Shown: positions 6,842 through 13,984, counted from the stretch's first letter. The stretch is DNA of 17,829 nucleotides from Bacteroidetes bacterium UBA4416 (GCA_002390745.1 DGQK01000032.1:1-17829), one strand, 5' to 3'. Numbers and translations are program-made. The notes: generated by a model from the letters alone, not told the origin.

Positions 6842-9055
6842 TTACACATGCGAAACCCTGTTTTTAAGGGCGCCCAGCTGATCGAGGAAAGACAGCACAT
6901 GGTTGATGTTGATGAGGTTGAACCTGGCCTTGGTGCCGGATAAGCCTACCTTGATGGGATACTGGTGATCTGCGGTAAGCACGCTGAACATGTCCTCATC
7001 CGTAACGTCATCTCCCAGGGCGACTACAAAATCAAAATCCTCTGAGAGGATCAGGTCGGAAACAAATTTGCCTTTGTTCACATGTACATTTTTCACCTCC
7101 AGCACCTTGTTGCCCTGCAAAATGTCGAACTCCTTCTGTTCATTCAGGATCATCAGGTCTTTGGTAAGTTTCAGCCTGGAGGTTTCCACCGTGATATCTT
7201 CTGCCGTGCGGTAGTGCCAGGCAATGGTATAGTTCTTTTCTTCTATGAAGGAGCCTGGCACCTGCTCGGTGTATTTCTGCATCAGGGCTTTTACGGCGGC
7301 TTTCCAGGAAGGAGGCATGACTTCAGGAAGCCTGGTGGTTTTTCCGGAATACGGCAGGTAAATGCTGCCATGCTCTGCCGCGAGGTCCACACCTGTGGAG
7401 CCGAACCATTGGCTCAGGGTGGCGGCATCGCGTCCGCTCACCAGCACCACCCGGTTTAAGGGGTTTGCGGCAAGGCGGTGAAGCAGCTCCCTGATCACTT
7501 CTCCGGGCACCGCTTCTTCGGGGCGATTGTAAAACCTGATCAGCGTGCCGTCATAATCCAGCAGGATCAGGCGTTTGCGGGCGGCTTTGTAATGTTCGAA
7601 GATGTTTATTTTATCCTCAAAGCTCATGATCTTAGGTGCGGCGCCGATGTTTTGCAGCTTGATCTGCCGCATGTCCTGCATGTAGCTGTTCAGCCAGGCC
7701 TGTATGTTATGCGTTTCGAGGTGCTTCTGCATATCGCTGATCCTTCCTTCCTGTTCGGCGGCTTTTAACCTTAAGGCTCTCAGGATTGCCGTTTGCATCA
7801 GGTCGAGGTCGTTCGGGTTCACCAGGATAGCACCGTCGAGCTCGTTCGAGGTTCCGGCAAATTCGCTTAAAATAAGCACGCCCCTTTTGTCTTTCCTGGA
7901 GGCCACGAATTCTTTGGCTACCAGGTTCATGCCATCCCGCAAAGGCGTCACCAACGCCACATCGCAGGCGGTGTAGCAGGCGAGGAGCTCATCGAAGTTG
8001 AGGTGCCGGTATTGGTAAATGATGGGTTGCCAGTGAATGCTGCCATAGAGGCCGTTGATGCGGCTGATGTTTTCCTCGATCATTTTTTTTCGCTCGGCGT
8101 ATTTGCTGATCTCCTCCCTCGAAGGCACCACGTTAATGATGAATACGACCTGTCCTCTTACCGAAGCCGTCGACTGTATCAGCTTTTCGTATGCCAGCAA
8201 CCGGTTGATCACGCCTTTGCTGTAATCCAGCCGGTCGAGCGAAAAAATAATTTTCGCGCTGTTGTATTTTTGCCGGATGAGGGCTCTTCCTTTGGCCACC
8301 TCCGGTTTATCGAATGCCTGGTAGAACTGCTCAAAGTCAATGCTGATGGGGTAATCCCTGATCAGCGTGGTGTGCCCGCTCAGGTTGACCATGCCGTTCG
8401 TGCATTCGCTCCCGAGAAAAAAGGAAAGGCTGTTTTTGAAGTGGCTGACATATTCCTTTGTATGGAAGCCCACCACATCGGCGCTTAGGAGGCTGTTCAG
8501 GATCTCGTTGCGCCAGTCTTCCGGGATCAGCTTCATGATCTCGTAAGAGGGAAAAGGAATATGCAGGAAAAAGCTGCTGCTCAAAGGCCTGGCGCCCTGC
8601 CTGAGAAAGCCCGGCACCAGCATCAGGTGGTAGTCGTGCACCCAGATGAGGTCCTCTTCGCCGGCAATGCTTTTTATTTTTTCGGCAAACCGGCGGTTGA
8701 TCTCCTGGTAGGCTTCGTAGTACTCGGCATCGTATTCTGCAAAGGATGGGAAATAGTGGAACAGGGGCCATATCATGGTGTTGGAAAAGCCGTTGTAATA
8801 CAGCCTCTCGGTTCGCTTGTCAAGAAACAGGGGTACGATATGGTACCCGCCTTCGTCGGAAGACGTTCGTTGATACTCGAGCCAGGCCTCTTCTTTAAAA
8901 TCAGCGGCTCCGATCCACACAATGCCCGATTTCTTCGGTAGCGACTTGATGGCGGAAACCAGCCCGCCGGAAGATTGCCGGACCTCATACCTTCCTCCCT
9001 TCTTTTCAATTTTAAACGGTAAACGATTCGACACGATGATTAACTTTCCAGACAT
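6842..9055 (-). CDS. otsAB: Fused trehalose-6-phosphate synthase/phosphatase
   Basis: This 737-residue protein makes trehalose from UDP- (or ADP-) glucose and glucose-6-phosphate in two steps. Residues 1 to ~465 form a GT20 synthase: SNRLPF at 9-14, the SSGGLVSAI glycine loop, WVHDYHLMLVPGFLR from 138, SLDRLDYSKG at 272-281 and RDGMNLVAKE at 373-382. Residues ~490-737 form a HAD phosphatase: DYDGTL at 500-505 with nucleophile Asp500, VSGR at 539-542, Lys661 in NKGK and GDDVTDEDMF at 681-690. Both active sites look intact. Two-domain fusions are common in Bacteroidota and resemble the eukaryotic TPS/TPP arrangement. A perfect AAGGAGG precedes the start. The gene is divergent from the AraC-type regulator across a structured intergenic region. 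Likely role: osmoprotection or stress tolerance. Confidence 0.95.
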   Translation of the reverse strand: MSGKLIIVSNRLPFKIEKKGGRYEVRQSSGGLVSAIKSLPKKSGIVWIGAADFKEEAWLEYQRTSSDEGGYHIVPLFLDKRTERLYYNGFSNTMIWPLFHYFPSFAEYDAEYYEAYQEINRRFAEKIKSIAGEEDLIWVHDYHLMLVPGFLRQGARPLSSSFFLHIPFPSYEIMKLIPEDWRNEILNSLLSADVVGFHTKEYVSHFKNSLSFFLGSECTNGMVNLSGHTTLIRDYPISIDFEQFYQAFDKPEVAKGRALIRQKYNSAKIIFSLDRLDYSKGVINRLLAYEKLIQSTASVRGQVVFIINVVPSREEISKYAERKKMIEENISRINGLYGSIHWQPIIYQYRHLNFDELLACYTACDVALVTPLRDGMNLVAKEFVASRKDKRGVLILSEFAGTSNELDGAILVNPNDLDLMQTAILRALRLKAAEQEGRISDMQKHLETHNIQAWLNSYMQDMRQIKLQNIGAAPKIMSFEDKINIFEHYKAARKRLILLDYDGTLIRFYNRPEEAVPGEVIRELLHRLAANPLNRVVLVSGRDAATLSQWFGSTGVDLAAEHGSIYLPYSGKTTRLPEVMPPSWKAAVKALMQKYTEQVPGSFIEEKNYTIAWHYRTAEDITVETSRLKLTKDLMILNEQKEFDILQGNKVLEVKNVHVNKGKFVSDLILSEDFDFVVALGDDVTDEDMFSVLTADHQYPIKVGLSGTKARFNLININHVLSFLDQLGALKNRVSHV

Positions 9056-9060
9056 TCAGA

Positions 9061-9067
9061 CCTCCTT
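9061..9067 (-). promoter_or_regulatory. Shine-Dalgarno site of otsAB
   Basis: AAGGAGG on the minus strand lies 5 nt before the ATG at 9055. It is a strong site by the standard of this window, where few genes have one, and fixes the start. Confidence 0.8.
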
Positions 9068-9090
9068 TTTTTAATATAGTTCGACAATCA

Positions 9091-9105
9091 TTTGCTGTCA
9101 GCAAA
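9091..9105. promoter_or_regulatory. Perfect 15-bp palindrome upstream of otsAB, possible operator
   Basis: TTTGCTG-T-CAGCAAA lies about 36 bp upstream of the otsAB start, where an operator or promoter element would sit. No regulator can be named. Confidence 0.35.
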
Positions 9106-9166
9106 CGCAAGGATTTTTTAAGATACTCATTTTTTTTCATAATGAGCCACTTTTTTTGATGTCATT

Positions 9167-9452
9167 ACCGGCACGTGGCCGGTGTTGCTCTGATTTCCTT
9201 GCTTCTCACCGGTACTCCGCTCCCGAGTTTTCGTTGGTTCCGCCTCTTCAAGCGTTGTGCCACCGCTGCTGCCGGCTCATGGAAACACGAAGCTGCGCCC
9301 GCTGAAGGAAGGGCAGGATGGGCGCTCCGTTTCCGGTTGTAGCATGTCCTGTTGCCGGTGCAGAGCTTTTTCCCCGCAGCTGCACATGATGAATGAGCGG
9401 AGTACCGGTGAGAAGCGCTTTTGCGAAGCGCTTGCATTTGCCGGCCGTGTGC
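9167..9452. repeat. Nested inverted repeats in the otsAB-araC intergenic region
   Basis: Perfect 22-bp arms at 9201-9222 and 9395-9416 (core CTCACCGGTACTCCGCTC) face each other across 172 bp. Outside them GCACGTGGCCGG (9171-9182) and CCGGCCGTGTGC (9441-9452) pair at 10 of 12 positions. Local hairpins are ACCGGC-ACGTG-GCCGGT (9167-9183) and AGCGCTT-TTGCG-AAGCGCT (9414-9432). The stretch is more GC-rich than its flanks. Short open frames inside look like by-products of composition. It could be a MITE-like element, a structured RNA or a regulatory cruciform. The rest of 9056-9597 shows only the operator-like palindrome and the promoter listed separately. Confidence 0.7.
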
Positions 9453-9573
9453 ATCACAGGATGGCCAATCAGGTTCGTTTCCTTTCCGCAACAAGGCAGT
9501 GGAGTGGTAACGTCAGGGGTGTATGTGTGTGATGCGGTTATGGAAGGCCAATTTCTGCATCAGGGAAATTGAT

Positions 9574-9581
9574 TAAGTTTG
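9574..9581 (+). promoter_or_regulatory. Putative -7 box of the AraC-type regulator gene
   Basis: TAAGTTTG matches TAnnTTTG exactly. TTTC at 9552-9555 is a weak -33 partner 18 bp upstream. Confidence 0.5.
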
Positions 9582-9603
9582 TCACTCCTGATCAGATGTG
9601 CGC

Positions 9604-10446
9604 ATGCGCCGGGTAATAAAAGACATCCATACTTACACTAACTTCAATGAATCACAACACGTGGAAGTTAAAAAGCTAAGCCTCAACGGCTCTCCGGTAG
9701 CAGGCATTGCCTGTTACAGGGAGGCCTACAACTGCAGCCTTTTCCTGAAAGACCCCGCTGTTACACTCGTGCTCGAGGGTGAAAAATACATGTTGGTGAA
9801 CCGGCAGGAGTATGATCTCAAGGCCGGGGACCTTCTCTATATCCCGGCAAACACATTGGTGTTTACGGATATTCCAAAAGCGGAGCACGGTTTCCGCAGT
9901 TTTAACCTGGTGCTTTCCGAGGCTGCGATGCGGGCATTATACGGATGTCAGCCGGGGGAACGATGTTCCTTTAGTAACCATGTCCTTCAAATGGCACGGA
10001 TTCCTGCTTTAGCCAAGGAGCTGCTGAGCATTCCTGCTGTAGTTCCGTTGGAGGAGAAGAAGAGCGAACGCCTTTTTCGGGAGGTGCTGAACCCACTCAA
10101 AAAACAACTTTCCGGGGCCGGCATTGCCTCAGGAAAAGGAGCTTCGGAAGATATCATAAACCAGGTGCTTTTGCAGTCGCTGTATCATCCGCTGAGCTTG
10201 CCGCAGATGGCCTCACTCAGTTGCATGAGCCTCGCCACGTTCAAGCGTAAGTTTAAAGCGATATACGGGGCATCCCCCAAATCCTGGCTGCGGGATCAGC
10301 GTTTGCAGGCTGCTTACTTTCATTTAAAAACCAATAAAGAGAAAATATCCGATACCATGGCACATCTTGGCTTCGACAACTTCTCTCATTTTTCATACCT
10401 GTTCAGGAAAACATTTCATACCACTCCTTCCAGCCTCACCGCATAA
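9604..10446 (+). CDS. AraC/XylS-family transcriptional regulator
   Basis: The ATG start gives 280 residues; an in-frame GTG at 9598 adds two. The first ~165 residues form a cupin-like ligand-sensing domain (LKAGDLLYIPANTLVFTDIP around 73-92). The last ~95 residues carry the two-helix-turn-helix AraC domain: first HTH LSLPQMASLSCMSLATFKRKFK, then the signature ISDTMAHLGFDNFSHFSYLFRKTF with PSSL near the end. AraC proteins of this size bind promoters as ligand-responsive activators. The next gene on the same strand encodes an NTF2/SnoaL-like protein 59 bp downstream and with its own -7 box; it is a plausible but unproven target. No ligand can be predicted. Confidence 0.88.
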   Translation: MRRVIKDIHTYTNFNESQHVEVKKLSLNGSPVAGIACYREAYNCSLFLKDPAVTLVLEGEKYMLVNRQEYDLKAGDLLYIPANTLVFTDIPKAEHGFRSFNLVLSEAAMRALYGCQPGERCSFSNHVLQMARIPALAKELLSIPAVVPLEEKKSERLFREVLNPLKKQLSGAGIASGKGASEDIINQVLLQSLYHPLSLPQMASLSCMSLATFKRKFKAIYGASPKSWLRDQRLQAAYFHLKTNKEKISDTMAHLGFDNFSHFSYLFRKTFHTTPSSLTA

Positions 10447-10485
10447 ATTGAGCTGATTTCGACAACAGCCGCTTTCACACCGGAG

Positions 10486-10493
10486 TATTTTTG
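10486..10493 (+). promoter_or_regulatory. Putative -7 box of the NTF2-like gene
   Basis: TATTTTTG matches TAnnTTTG exactly. It overlaps the in-frame TTG at 10491, so the ATG at 10506 is the preferred start. Confidence 0.55.
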
Positions 10494-10505
10494 CAGAAAA
10501 AAAAC

Positions 10506-10865
10506 ATGATCAGTAAAGAAACAGCAGAGCATTTTGCAAACACCTGGATTGCATCCTGGAACAGCCATAACATGGAACATATTCTTGAGCATTATTCGGA
10601 TGACATCGAGATCACAACGCCGATGATCAAACTGGCGGGAGGGATTGACAGTGGCTCATTGAAGGGGAAGCAAGCGGTTGCGGATTATTGGACCAGGGCC
10701 CTGCATAAAGTTCCCGATCTTCATTTTGAGCTTGTGGATGTCACGGTATGCATCCATTCCGTGGCATTGTACTACAAATCGATCATGAACAAAATGGCCA
10801 TTGAGGTGATGTTCTTCGATGCGCAGGGAAAAATCAACAGGATGTTTGCGCACTACACCATGTAG
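10506..10865 (+). CDS. NTF2/SnoaL-like fold protein
   Basis: The product has 119 residues, typical of single-domain SnoaL/NTF2-like proteins. It opens with a helical part containing WIASWNSHNMEHILEHYSDDIEI, then GIDSGSLKGKQAVADYWTRAL, and ends in alternating beta strands (FELVDVTVC, SVALYYKSI, AIEVMFFD, RMFAHYTM). This order matches the cone-shaped alpha+beta fold. Family members include isomerases, polyketide cyclases and many small-molecule-binding proteins, so no reaction can be assigned. It directly follows the AraC-type gene and may be under its control. It is the last chromosome-like gene before the island. Confidence 0.75.
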   Translation: MISKETAEHFANTWIASWNSHNMEHILEHYSDDIEITTPMIKLAGGIDSGSLKGKQAVADYWTRALHKVPDLHFELVDVTVCIHSVALYYKSIMNKMAIEVMFFDAQGKINRMFAHYTM

Positions 10866-10934
10866 TCCCGGTGGGGTGGGGTCGCATTTCATGGCTTCGC
10901 TTGCAGGCAGACATGGCGCTTGTTAGCGAAACTA

Positions 10935-10964
10935 AAAAGCCCCCGCTTAGGCGGAGGCCTTTTG
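10935..10964. terminator. Bidirectional terminator before att-like scar A
   Basis: GCCCCCGC (10939-10946) and GCGGAGGC (10951-10958) pair with one mismatch around TTAG, with A runs before and T runs after. It fits the end of the NTF2-like transcript on + and of a tRNA transcript on -. The stretch 10866-10934 shows nothing recognizable. Confidence 0.7.
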
Positions 10965-10971
10965 CATTTAG

Positions 10972-10985
10972 CGAGGTCCCGGGCG
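10972..10985 (-). other. Att-like scar A, tRNA 3'-end-like
   Basis: CGAGGTCCCGGGCG differs at one position from 11147-11160. On the minus strand it reads CGCCCGGGACCTCG, like the distal T-stem/acceptor end of a tRNA, and is followed by the terminator at 10935-10964. No complete tRNA can be folded here. The next 125 bp show nothing recognizable. Confidence 0.45.
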
Positions 10986-11110
10986 GACTACAGGGTGATC
11001 CTCCCGGTATGCCCTGAGTCACAAATCAAATCAACCCACTGTCGTGGTTTGTTTTTGTTCATATCCTCATTTTCTGAATCCCTGCGGGCTTCATCAATTC
11101 GTCTATAAAC

Positions 11111-11141
11111 AAAAATCCCCGCGCTATGCGCAGGGATAGAT
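11111..11141. terminator. Terminator next to att-like scar B
   Basis: ATCCCCGCGC (11115-11124) and GCGCAGGGAT (11128-11137) pair with one mismatch around TAT; A and T runs flank it. It repeats the layout of the terminator at 10935-10964 without being the same sequence. Confidence 0.7.
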
Positions 11142-11146
11142 TTTAT

Positions 11147-11160
11147 CGAGGTCCCGAGCG
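11147..11160 (-). other. Att-like scar B, probable left attachment site of the island
   Basis: CGAGGTCCCGAGCG reads on the minus strand as CGCTCGGGACCTCG, like a tRNA 3' end without encoded CCA. It lies about 180 bp upstream of the integrase gene, the usual place for an element end. No tRNA body follows to its right, as expected if the intact tRNA sits at the far end of the element. Confidence 0.5.
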
Positions 11161-11278
11161 TTAGATGTTTTCAACTTTTCAAAATCTCCAATTTTACCGA
11201 TTTTCCTTTATTTACAAGGCTTTCAGAGGTTTTACGGTGCAAATTAAAAAAACCGAAAGCAAAGGAATTGTTTAAATG

Positions 11279-11307
11279 TTTGACCATGTGTTTAACCAAT
11301 ATCTTTA
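11279..11307 (+). promoter_or_regulatory. Putative promoter of the integrase gene
   Basis: TTTG (11279-11282), a 17-bp spacer and TATCTTTA (11300-11307) resemble the Bacteroidota -33/-7 pair, with one mismatch in the -7 box. The AT-rich stretch 11161-11278 shows no other feature but is where integrase arm sites would be expected. Confidence 0.45.
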
Positions 11308-11337
11308 AAGTGTGACTTAATTTTAAAGAAAAAAACG

Positions 11338-12546
11338 ATGGCAACTTCTGTAAATGTAGTGTTTTTTCCGAAACGAAAAAACAAAGAGGGCGAGGCTCCA
11401 ATTTATATCCGGGTGATCAAAAACAGGAAACAGAGCTATATATTAGTGGGCAAAGTTCATGTAAAAGATTGGGATGAAAAAAACAAAAGGGTTAAGAAAA
11501 GCATTGGGGAAAATTCTCAGCGCATAAATAATTACATCACCCAAAAGCTTGCAGAGGCGGAAGGTACTGTGCTGGAGCTGGAAGCAAAATCCAAGAATTT
11601 AAATTCCAAAAATCTAAAAGAAGCCGTGGTAGGCAAAGCACCGGAAAGCTTTTTAAAATATGCCGATCGCTTCTTTGTTGAAATGGAAAATAAGCTGCAG
11701 GCGTCCTCCATTGATAAAACAAAGCACATTATTGGGAAGGTTAGGACATACATAGGAAAGACAGATCTTACCTTTGATGAGATCGATGTCACCTGGATAA
11801 AAAAATATGATGCTTACTTAAGAAATACGTTAAAGAACTCCAATAACACGGTAGTCGCTAATTTTAAATTGATCCGCCGGATTATTAACGAAGCGATTAA
11901 AGAAGACATTATTTCTTATGACAAAAACCCCTTCCTTAAATTCAAACTGAAATGGGAAAACACAACCAAACAATTCTTAACCGAAGAGGAAATTGAAAAG
12001 GTAGAAAAACTTGATTTGGAAGATGAGCCCGCAACATTTCATGCGCGCAATATGTACATCTTTGCAACCTATGCCGGGGGCATAAGAATATCCGACCTGG
12101 TTCAGTTGAAATGGTCAAATTATGATGGCGATCGCATCCTGATCAATACGCAAAAAACAAACAGTACCGTTTCTGTTAAGCTACCCCAAAAGGCAAAGGA
12201 TATTTTGGCACTTTATTACTCCGAAGGTATAAATCCCAACGCCTTTATATTTCCTTATTTTGATTTAAGCAAGGATTACAGCGATGGCCGTTACCTGTAT
12301 CGGGCAATAAGCACAGCCGGAACATTATGTAATAAGGAATTGATTAAAATAGCAGATCTGGCCCATATTGATAAGCACATTCACTTTCACACCTCAAGGC
12401 ACACCTGGGCTACTAGAGCGCTTAAAAAGGGAATGCGTATCGAATATGTTTCCAAATTGATGGGGCATGCCTCCATTAAAACCACCCAGGTATACGCTAA
12501 AATTGTAAACGAAGAGTTAGATAAGGCAATGGATGTATTTAATTAG
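11338..12546 (+). CDS. int: Tyrosine-type site-specific integrase
   Basis: This 402-residue recombinase has the Bacteroidota integrase layout. An arm-binding N-terminal domain (residues ~1-95) starts SVNVVFFPKRKNKEGEAPIY. A SAM-like core-binding domain spans ~103-205. The catalytic domain spans ~213-402. All catalytic residues are visible: Arg250 in GGIRISDL, Lys273 in TQKTN, His351 and Arg354 in HTSRHTW, His377 in LMGHAS and the nucleophile Tyr386 in QVYAKI. The enzyme would cut and rejoin the attachment sites for integration and, with an excisionase, excision. It sits next to a tRNA-3'-end-like sequence and is followed by typical element genes. It looks intact and is the best evidence that the right part of the window is an integrative element. 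Confidence 0.95.
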   Translation: MATSVNVVFFPKRKNKEGEAPIYIRVIKNRKQSYILVGKVHVKDWDEKNKRVKKSIGENSQRINNYITQKLAEAEGTVLELEAKSKNLNSKNLKEAVVGKAPESFLKYADRFFVEMENKLQASSIDKTKHIIGKVRTYIGKTDLTFDEIDVTWIKKYDAYLRNTLKNSNNTVVANFKLIRRIINEAIKEDIISYDKNPFLKFKLKWENTTKQFLTEEEIEKVEKLDLEDEPATFHARNMYIFATYAGGIRISDLVQLKWSNYDGDRILINTQKTNSTVSVKLPQKAKDILALYYSEGINPNAFIFPYFDLSKDYSDGRYLYRAISTAGTLCNKELIKIADLAHIDKHIHFHTSRHTWATRALKKGMRIEYVSKLMGHASIKTTQVYAKIVNEELDKAMDVFN

Positions 12547-12578
12547 TTTATTTGGTGGTTGTATTTCACTATAATTTC

Positions 12579-12586
12579 TATATTTG
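12579..12586 (+). promoter_or_regulatory. Putative -7 box before the structured leader
   Basis: TATATTTG matches TAnnTTTG exactly. GTTG about 17 bp upstream could be the -33 partner. Transcription from here would start only a few nt before the hairpin at 12596. Confidence 0.55.
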
Positions 12587-12595
12587 CTTAACAGT

Positions 12596-12636
12596 ACTCG
12601 CCACGCTACCCATGAGAACAGCGTCCCAGGGCGAGT
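12596..12636 (+). ncRNA. Structured 5' leader or small RNA candidate
   Basis: ACTCGCC (12596-12602) pairs perfectly with GGCGAGT (12630-12636). Directly inside it ACGCT (12603-12607) pairs with AGCGT (12620-12624), leaving only a one-sided CCCAG bulge (12625-12629) and a 12-nt apical loop, ACCCATGAGAAC. It lies between a -7 box and a 53-codon ORF, about 50 bp after the integrase stop. The weak tract CTTTGCTTTT follows, so it could also be an attenuator or the integrase terminator. Confidence 0.6.
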
Positions 12637-12654
12637 CTTTGCTTTTAGGCAGAC

Positions 12655-12816
12655 ATGAATCAAGATCATCCATATTCAGAATTAAGAGACAAGCTCATTG
12701 CCGGTACTAAGCTGGCTTTTGATCGCCTGGTTGAAAAAGCCAAAAAAGAAGACGATTACTTGGTATTCTCCAAAAATGGCAAGGTAATCAAAGTAAAAGC
12801 CCGCTCCCTAAAGTAA
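12655..12816 (+). CDS. Small 53-aa hypothetical protein
   Basis: The peptide opens MNQDHPYSELRDKLIAGTKL and ends KNGKVIKVKARSLK. It has a charged amphipathic helix (ELRDKLIAGTKLAFDRLVEKAKKE) and a short beta-hairpin-like tail (DYLVFSKNGKVIKVKA). The codons look natural and basic/acidic residues balance well. The ORF follows a promoter box and a strong RNA hairpin. No Shine-Dalgarno site is visible. It has the look of small proteins that accompany integrases in Bacteroidota elements, but no function is known to me. It could be an accessory recombination factor or an antitoxin-like protein; neither is shown. Confidence 0.6.
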   Translation: MNQDHPYSELRDKLIAGTKLAFDRLVEKAKKEDDYLVFSKNGKVIKVKARSLK

Positions 12817-12883
12817 TCTTCTTTAATTTTCATTTGTCAAAAAGGACGGTAAACCGAACTTTCAATAAAACAAGTAAAACATT

Positions 12884-12958
12884 ATGCTATAAAACGTAGC
12901 AAACAAATGCTATATTTTTCAACATTCATTTATTTTGAGCGAAATTTGAATAATTTCG
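12884..12958. promoter_or_regulatory. Repeat and palindrome cluster upstream of the 303-aa gene
   Basis: ATGCTATA occurs at 12884-12891 and 12907-12914 with inverted TAGCA between them (12896-12900). Further on CGAAATT (12940-12946) and AATTTCG (12952-12958) form a perfect inverted repeat around TGAAT. The right arm overlaps TAATTTCG, a -7-like box. This looks like an autoregulated promoter with several protein sites. GGAGG at 12998-13002 lies 23 nt before the ATG at 13026, and the rest of 12817-13025 shows nothing. Confidence 0.4.
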
Positions 12959-13025
12959 GTGTAAATTAATCGTTAACCCAACAGCACTTTAATTAACGGA
13001 GGAAACAACAGTTGAATACAACCCA

Positions 13026-13937
13026 ATGCTTAGTAGCCCTGTACAGATTGCTCCATTTAAGGAGCATCCCATAATAAATTATACTGCTAGCGAGCCCTCA
13101 GAGTTCGACATAATAGCCTTTGGTCCTGATCACGCTCCTGATTTTATTATTTCCGGTAAGTTTTCTCTTCAACAATATTGCACCTGTTTATTACACCGCC
13201 TTTTCCTATTAGATAAGTCAGACATTAAACCTTTTATACAGTATCAATACGAGCAGCTGTCAGAACCTTTAATATGGCTCAATAAATTTGAAAAGCTAAT
13301 CGACCTTAATCGTAGCTTGTACACTACACAGGAAAGGATTATGAAAATGGAAAAGGCGCTGGTTGTTACAGAGCTGTTCCGGCAAGACATTCAAACCAAC
13401 AAAATCAGCCCGGCATCCCGCTTTAACTTTGATAAATTAAAGCTTAAAGTAAAAAATTACCCTACCATTGAAGAAAAGCTTTTGTGCCTGGCAGAAGCTA
13501 AAACGGAGTATCTCCAAAACAAGCCGGCGCAGGTCCCCCCGGGTGAAGTCCCCTTCGATGAAAAAGTGCAGTTAGAAATCGATTTGCTCAAAACACAATC
13601 CAAGCTGAGCAAGAAAAGACAGCAAGCCTATACTGATCAATCACCTAAAAGTCCCCCTGGTCCCCTCAAAAAGTCTCCGCTGTCCCCTGCTAAATTTCAA
13701 ATTAATTCCAATCTCAACGTATTTGTAGATATTTTCTATCAGCTGATGCACGAGAAGAAAATAAATGGCAAGCCGTACCTCGATGCCTCACCAAATGAGC
13801 TCTGCGATATGATCGCCACTCATTTTAAAGACAAAGAGGGACGCGATATTTCCATTGATACCATTAAAACAATACTCAAGCCATCACGCTTTGAAAAGCG
13901 ACCTAAAGGAAACACCCGTTTCGATATCCTTGATTAG
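13026..13937 (+). CDS. 303-aa element protein with possible RteC-like C-terminal part
   Basis: I do not recognize the protein with certainty. Residues ~1-150 are helical and charged. A Pro-rich linker (VPPGEVPF, then SPKSPPGPLKKSPLSPAKF) spans ~170-225. The last ~78 residues (NVFVDIFYQLMHEKKINGKPY, then a helix ending RPKGNTRFDI) resemble in layout the C-terminal part of RteC-type regulators of Bacteroidota conjugative transposons, a weak match by eye. The start is uncertain: the nearest GGAGG is 23 nt upstream and better spaced for a TTG at 13012, which opens only a 20-codon frame. The gene lies between int and the HTH gene, on the same strand. GTCCCC words are unusually frequent in its 3' half. 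A regulatory role is plausible only. Confidence 0.6.
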   Translation: MLSSPVQIAPFKEHPIINYTASEPSEFDIIAFGPDHAPDFIISGKFSLQQYCTCLLHRLFLLDKSDIKPFIQYQYEQLSEPLIWLNKFEKLIDLNRSLYTTQERIMKMEKALVVTELFRQDIQTNKISPASRFNFDKLKLKVKNYPTIEEKLLCLAEAKTEYLQNKPAQVPPGEVPFDEKVQLEIDLLKTQSKLSKKRQQAYTDQSPKSPPGPLKKSPLSPAKFQINSNLNVFVDIFYQLMHEKKINGKPYLDASPNELCDMIATHFKDKEGRDISIDTIKTILKPSRFEKRPKGNTRFDILD

Positions 13938-13984
13938 CGTCGCTTTACAAGAAATGTAGTCCCCTCATGGTCCCACGGGGACTA
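13533..13984. repeat. Cluster of GTCCCC words, iteron-like
   Basis: GTCCCC occurs at 13533, 13548, 13651, 13660, 13682 and 13959, with an inverted copy (GGGGAC) at 13977. Several copies are paired, as in AGTCCCCCTGGTCCCC and AGTCCCCTCATGGTCCC. Inside the gene the word falls in different codon phases, so codon choice alone does not explain it. Confidence 0.5.
13957..13984. other. Hairpin after the 303-aa gene
   Basis: TAGTCCCC (13957-13964) and GGGGACTA (13977-13984) pair perfectly around 12 nt, 19 bp after the stop. No clean T run follows directly, so a protein or relaxase site is as likely as a terminator. Confidence 0.55.

Noticed and set aside
6740..6943. 67-codon open frame on + at the 3' end of otsAB
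   Set aside because: Half of it is antisense to the conserved phosphatase C terminus, and there is no promoter or ribosome site.
9165..9494. 109-codon open frame on the minus strand (and a 91-codon one on + at 9257-9532) in the otsAB-araC gap
   Set aside because: Both read as low-complexity, Arg/Ala/Cys/Ser-rich peptides with no domain and cover the inverted repeats. They are best explained by GC-rich composition.
10905..10916. AGGCAGACATG shared with the start region of the 53-aa ORF (12647-12657)
   Set aside because: An 11-base match with no shared context on either side is not enough to claim a repeat or relic.
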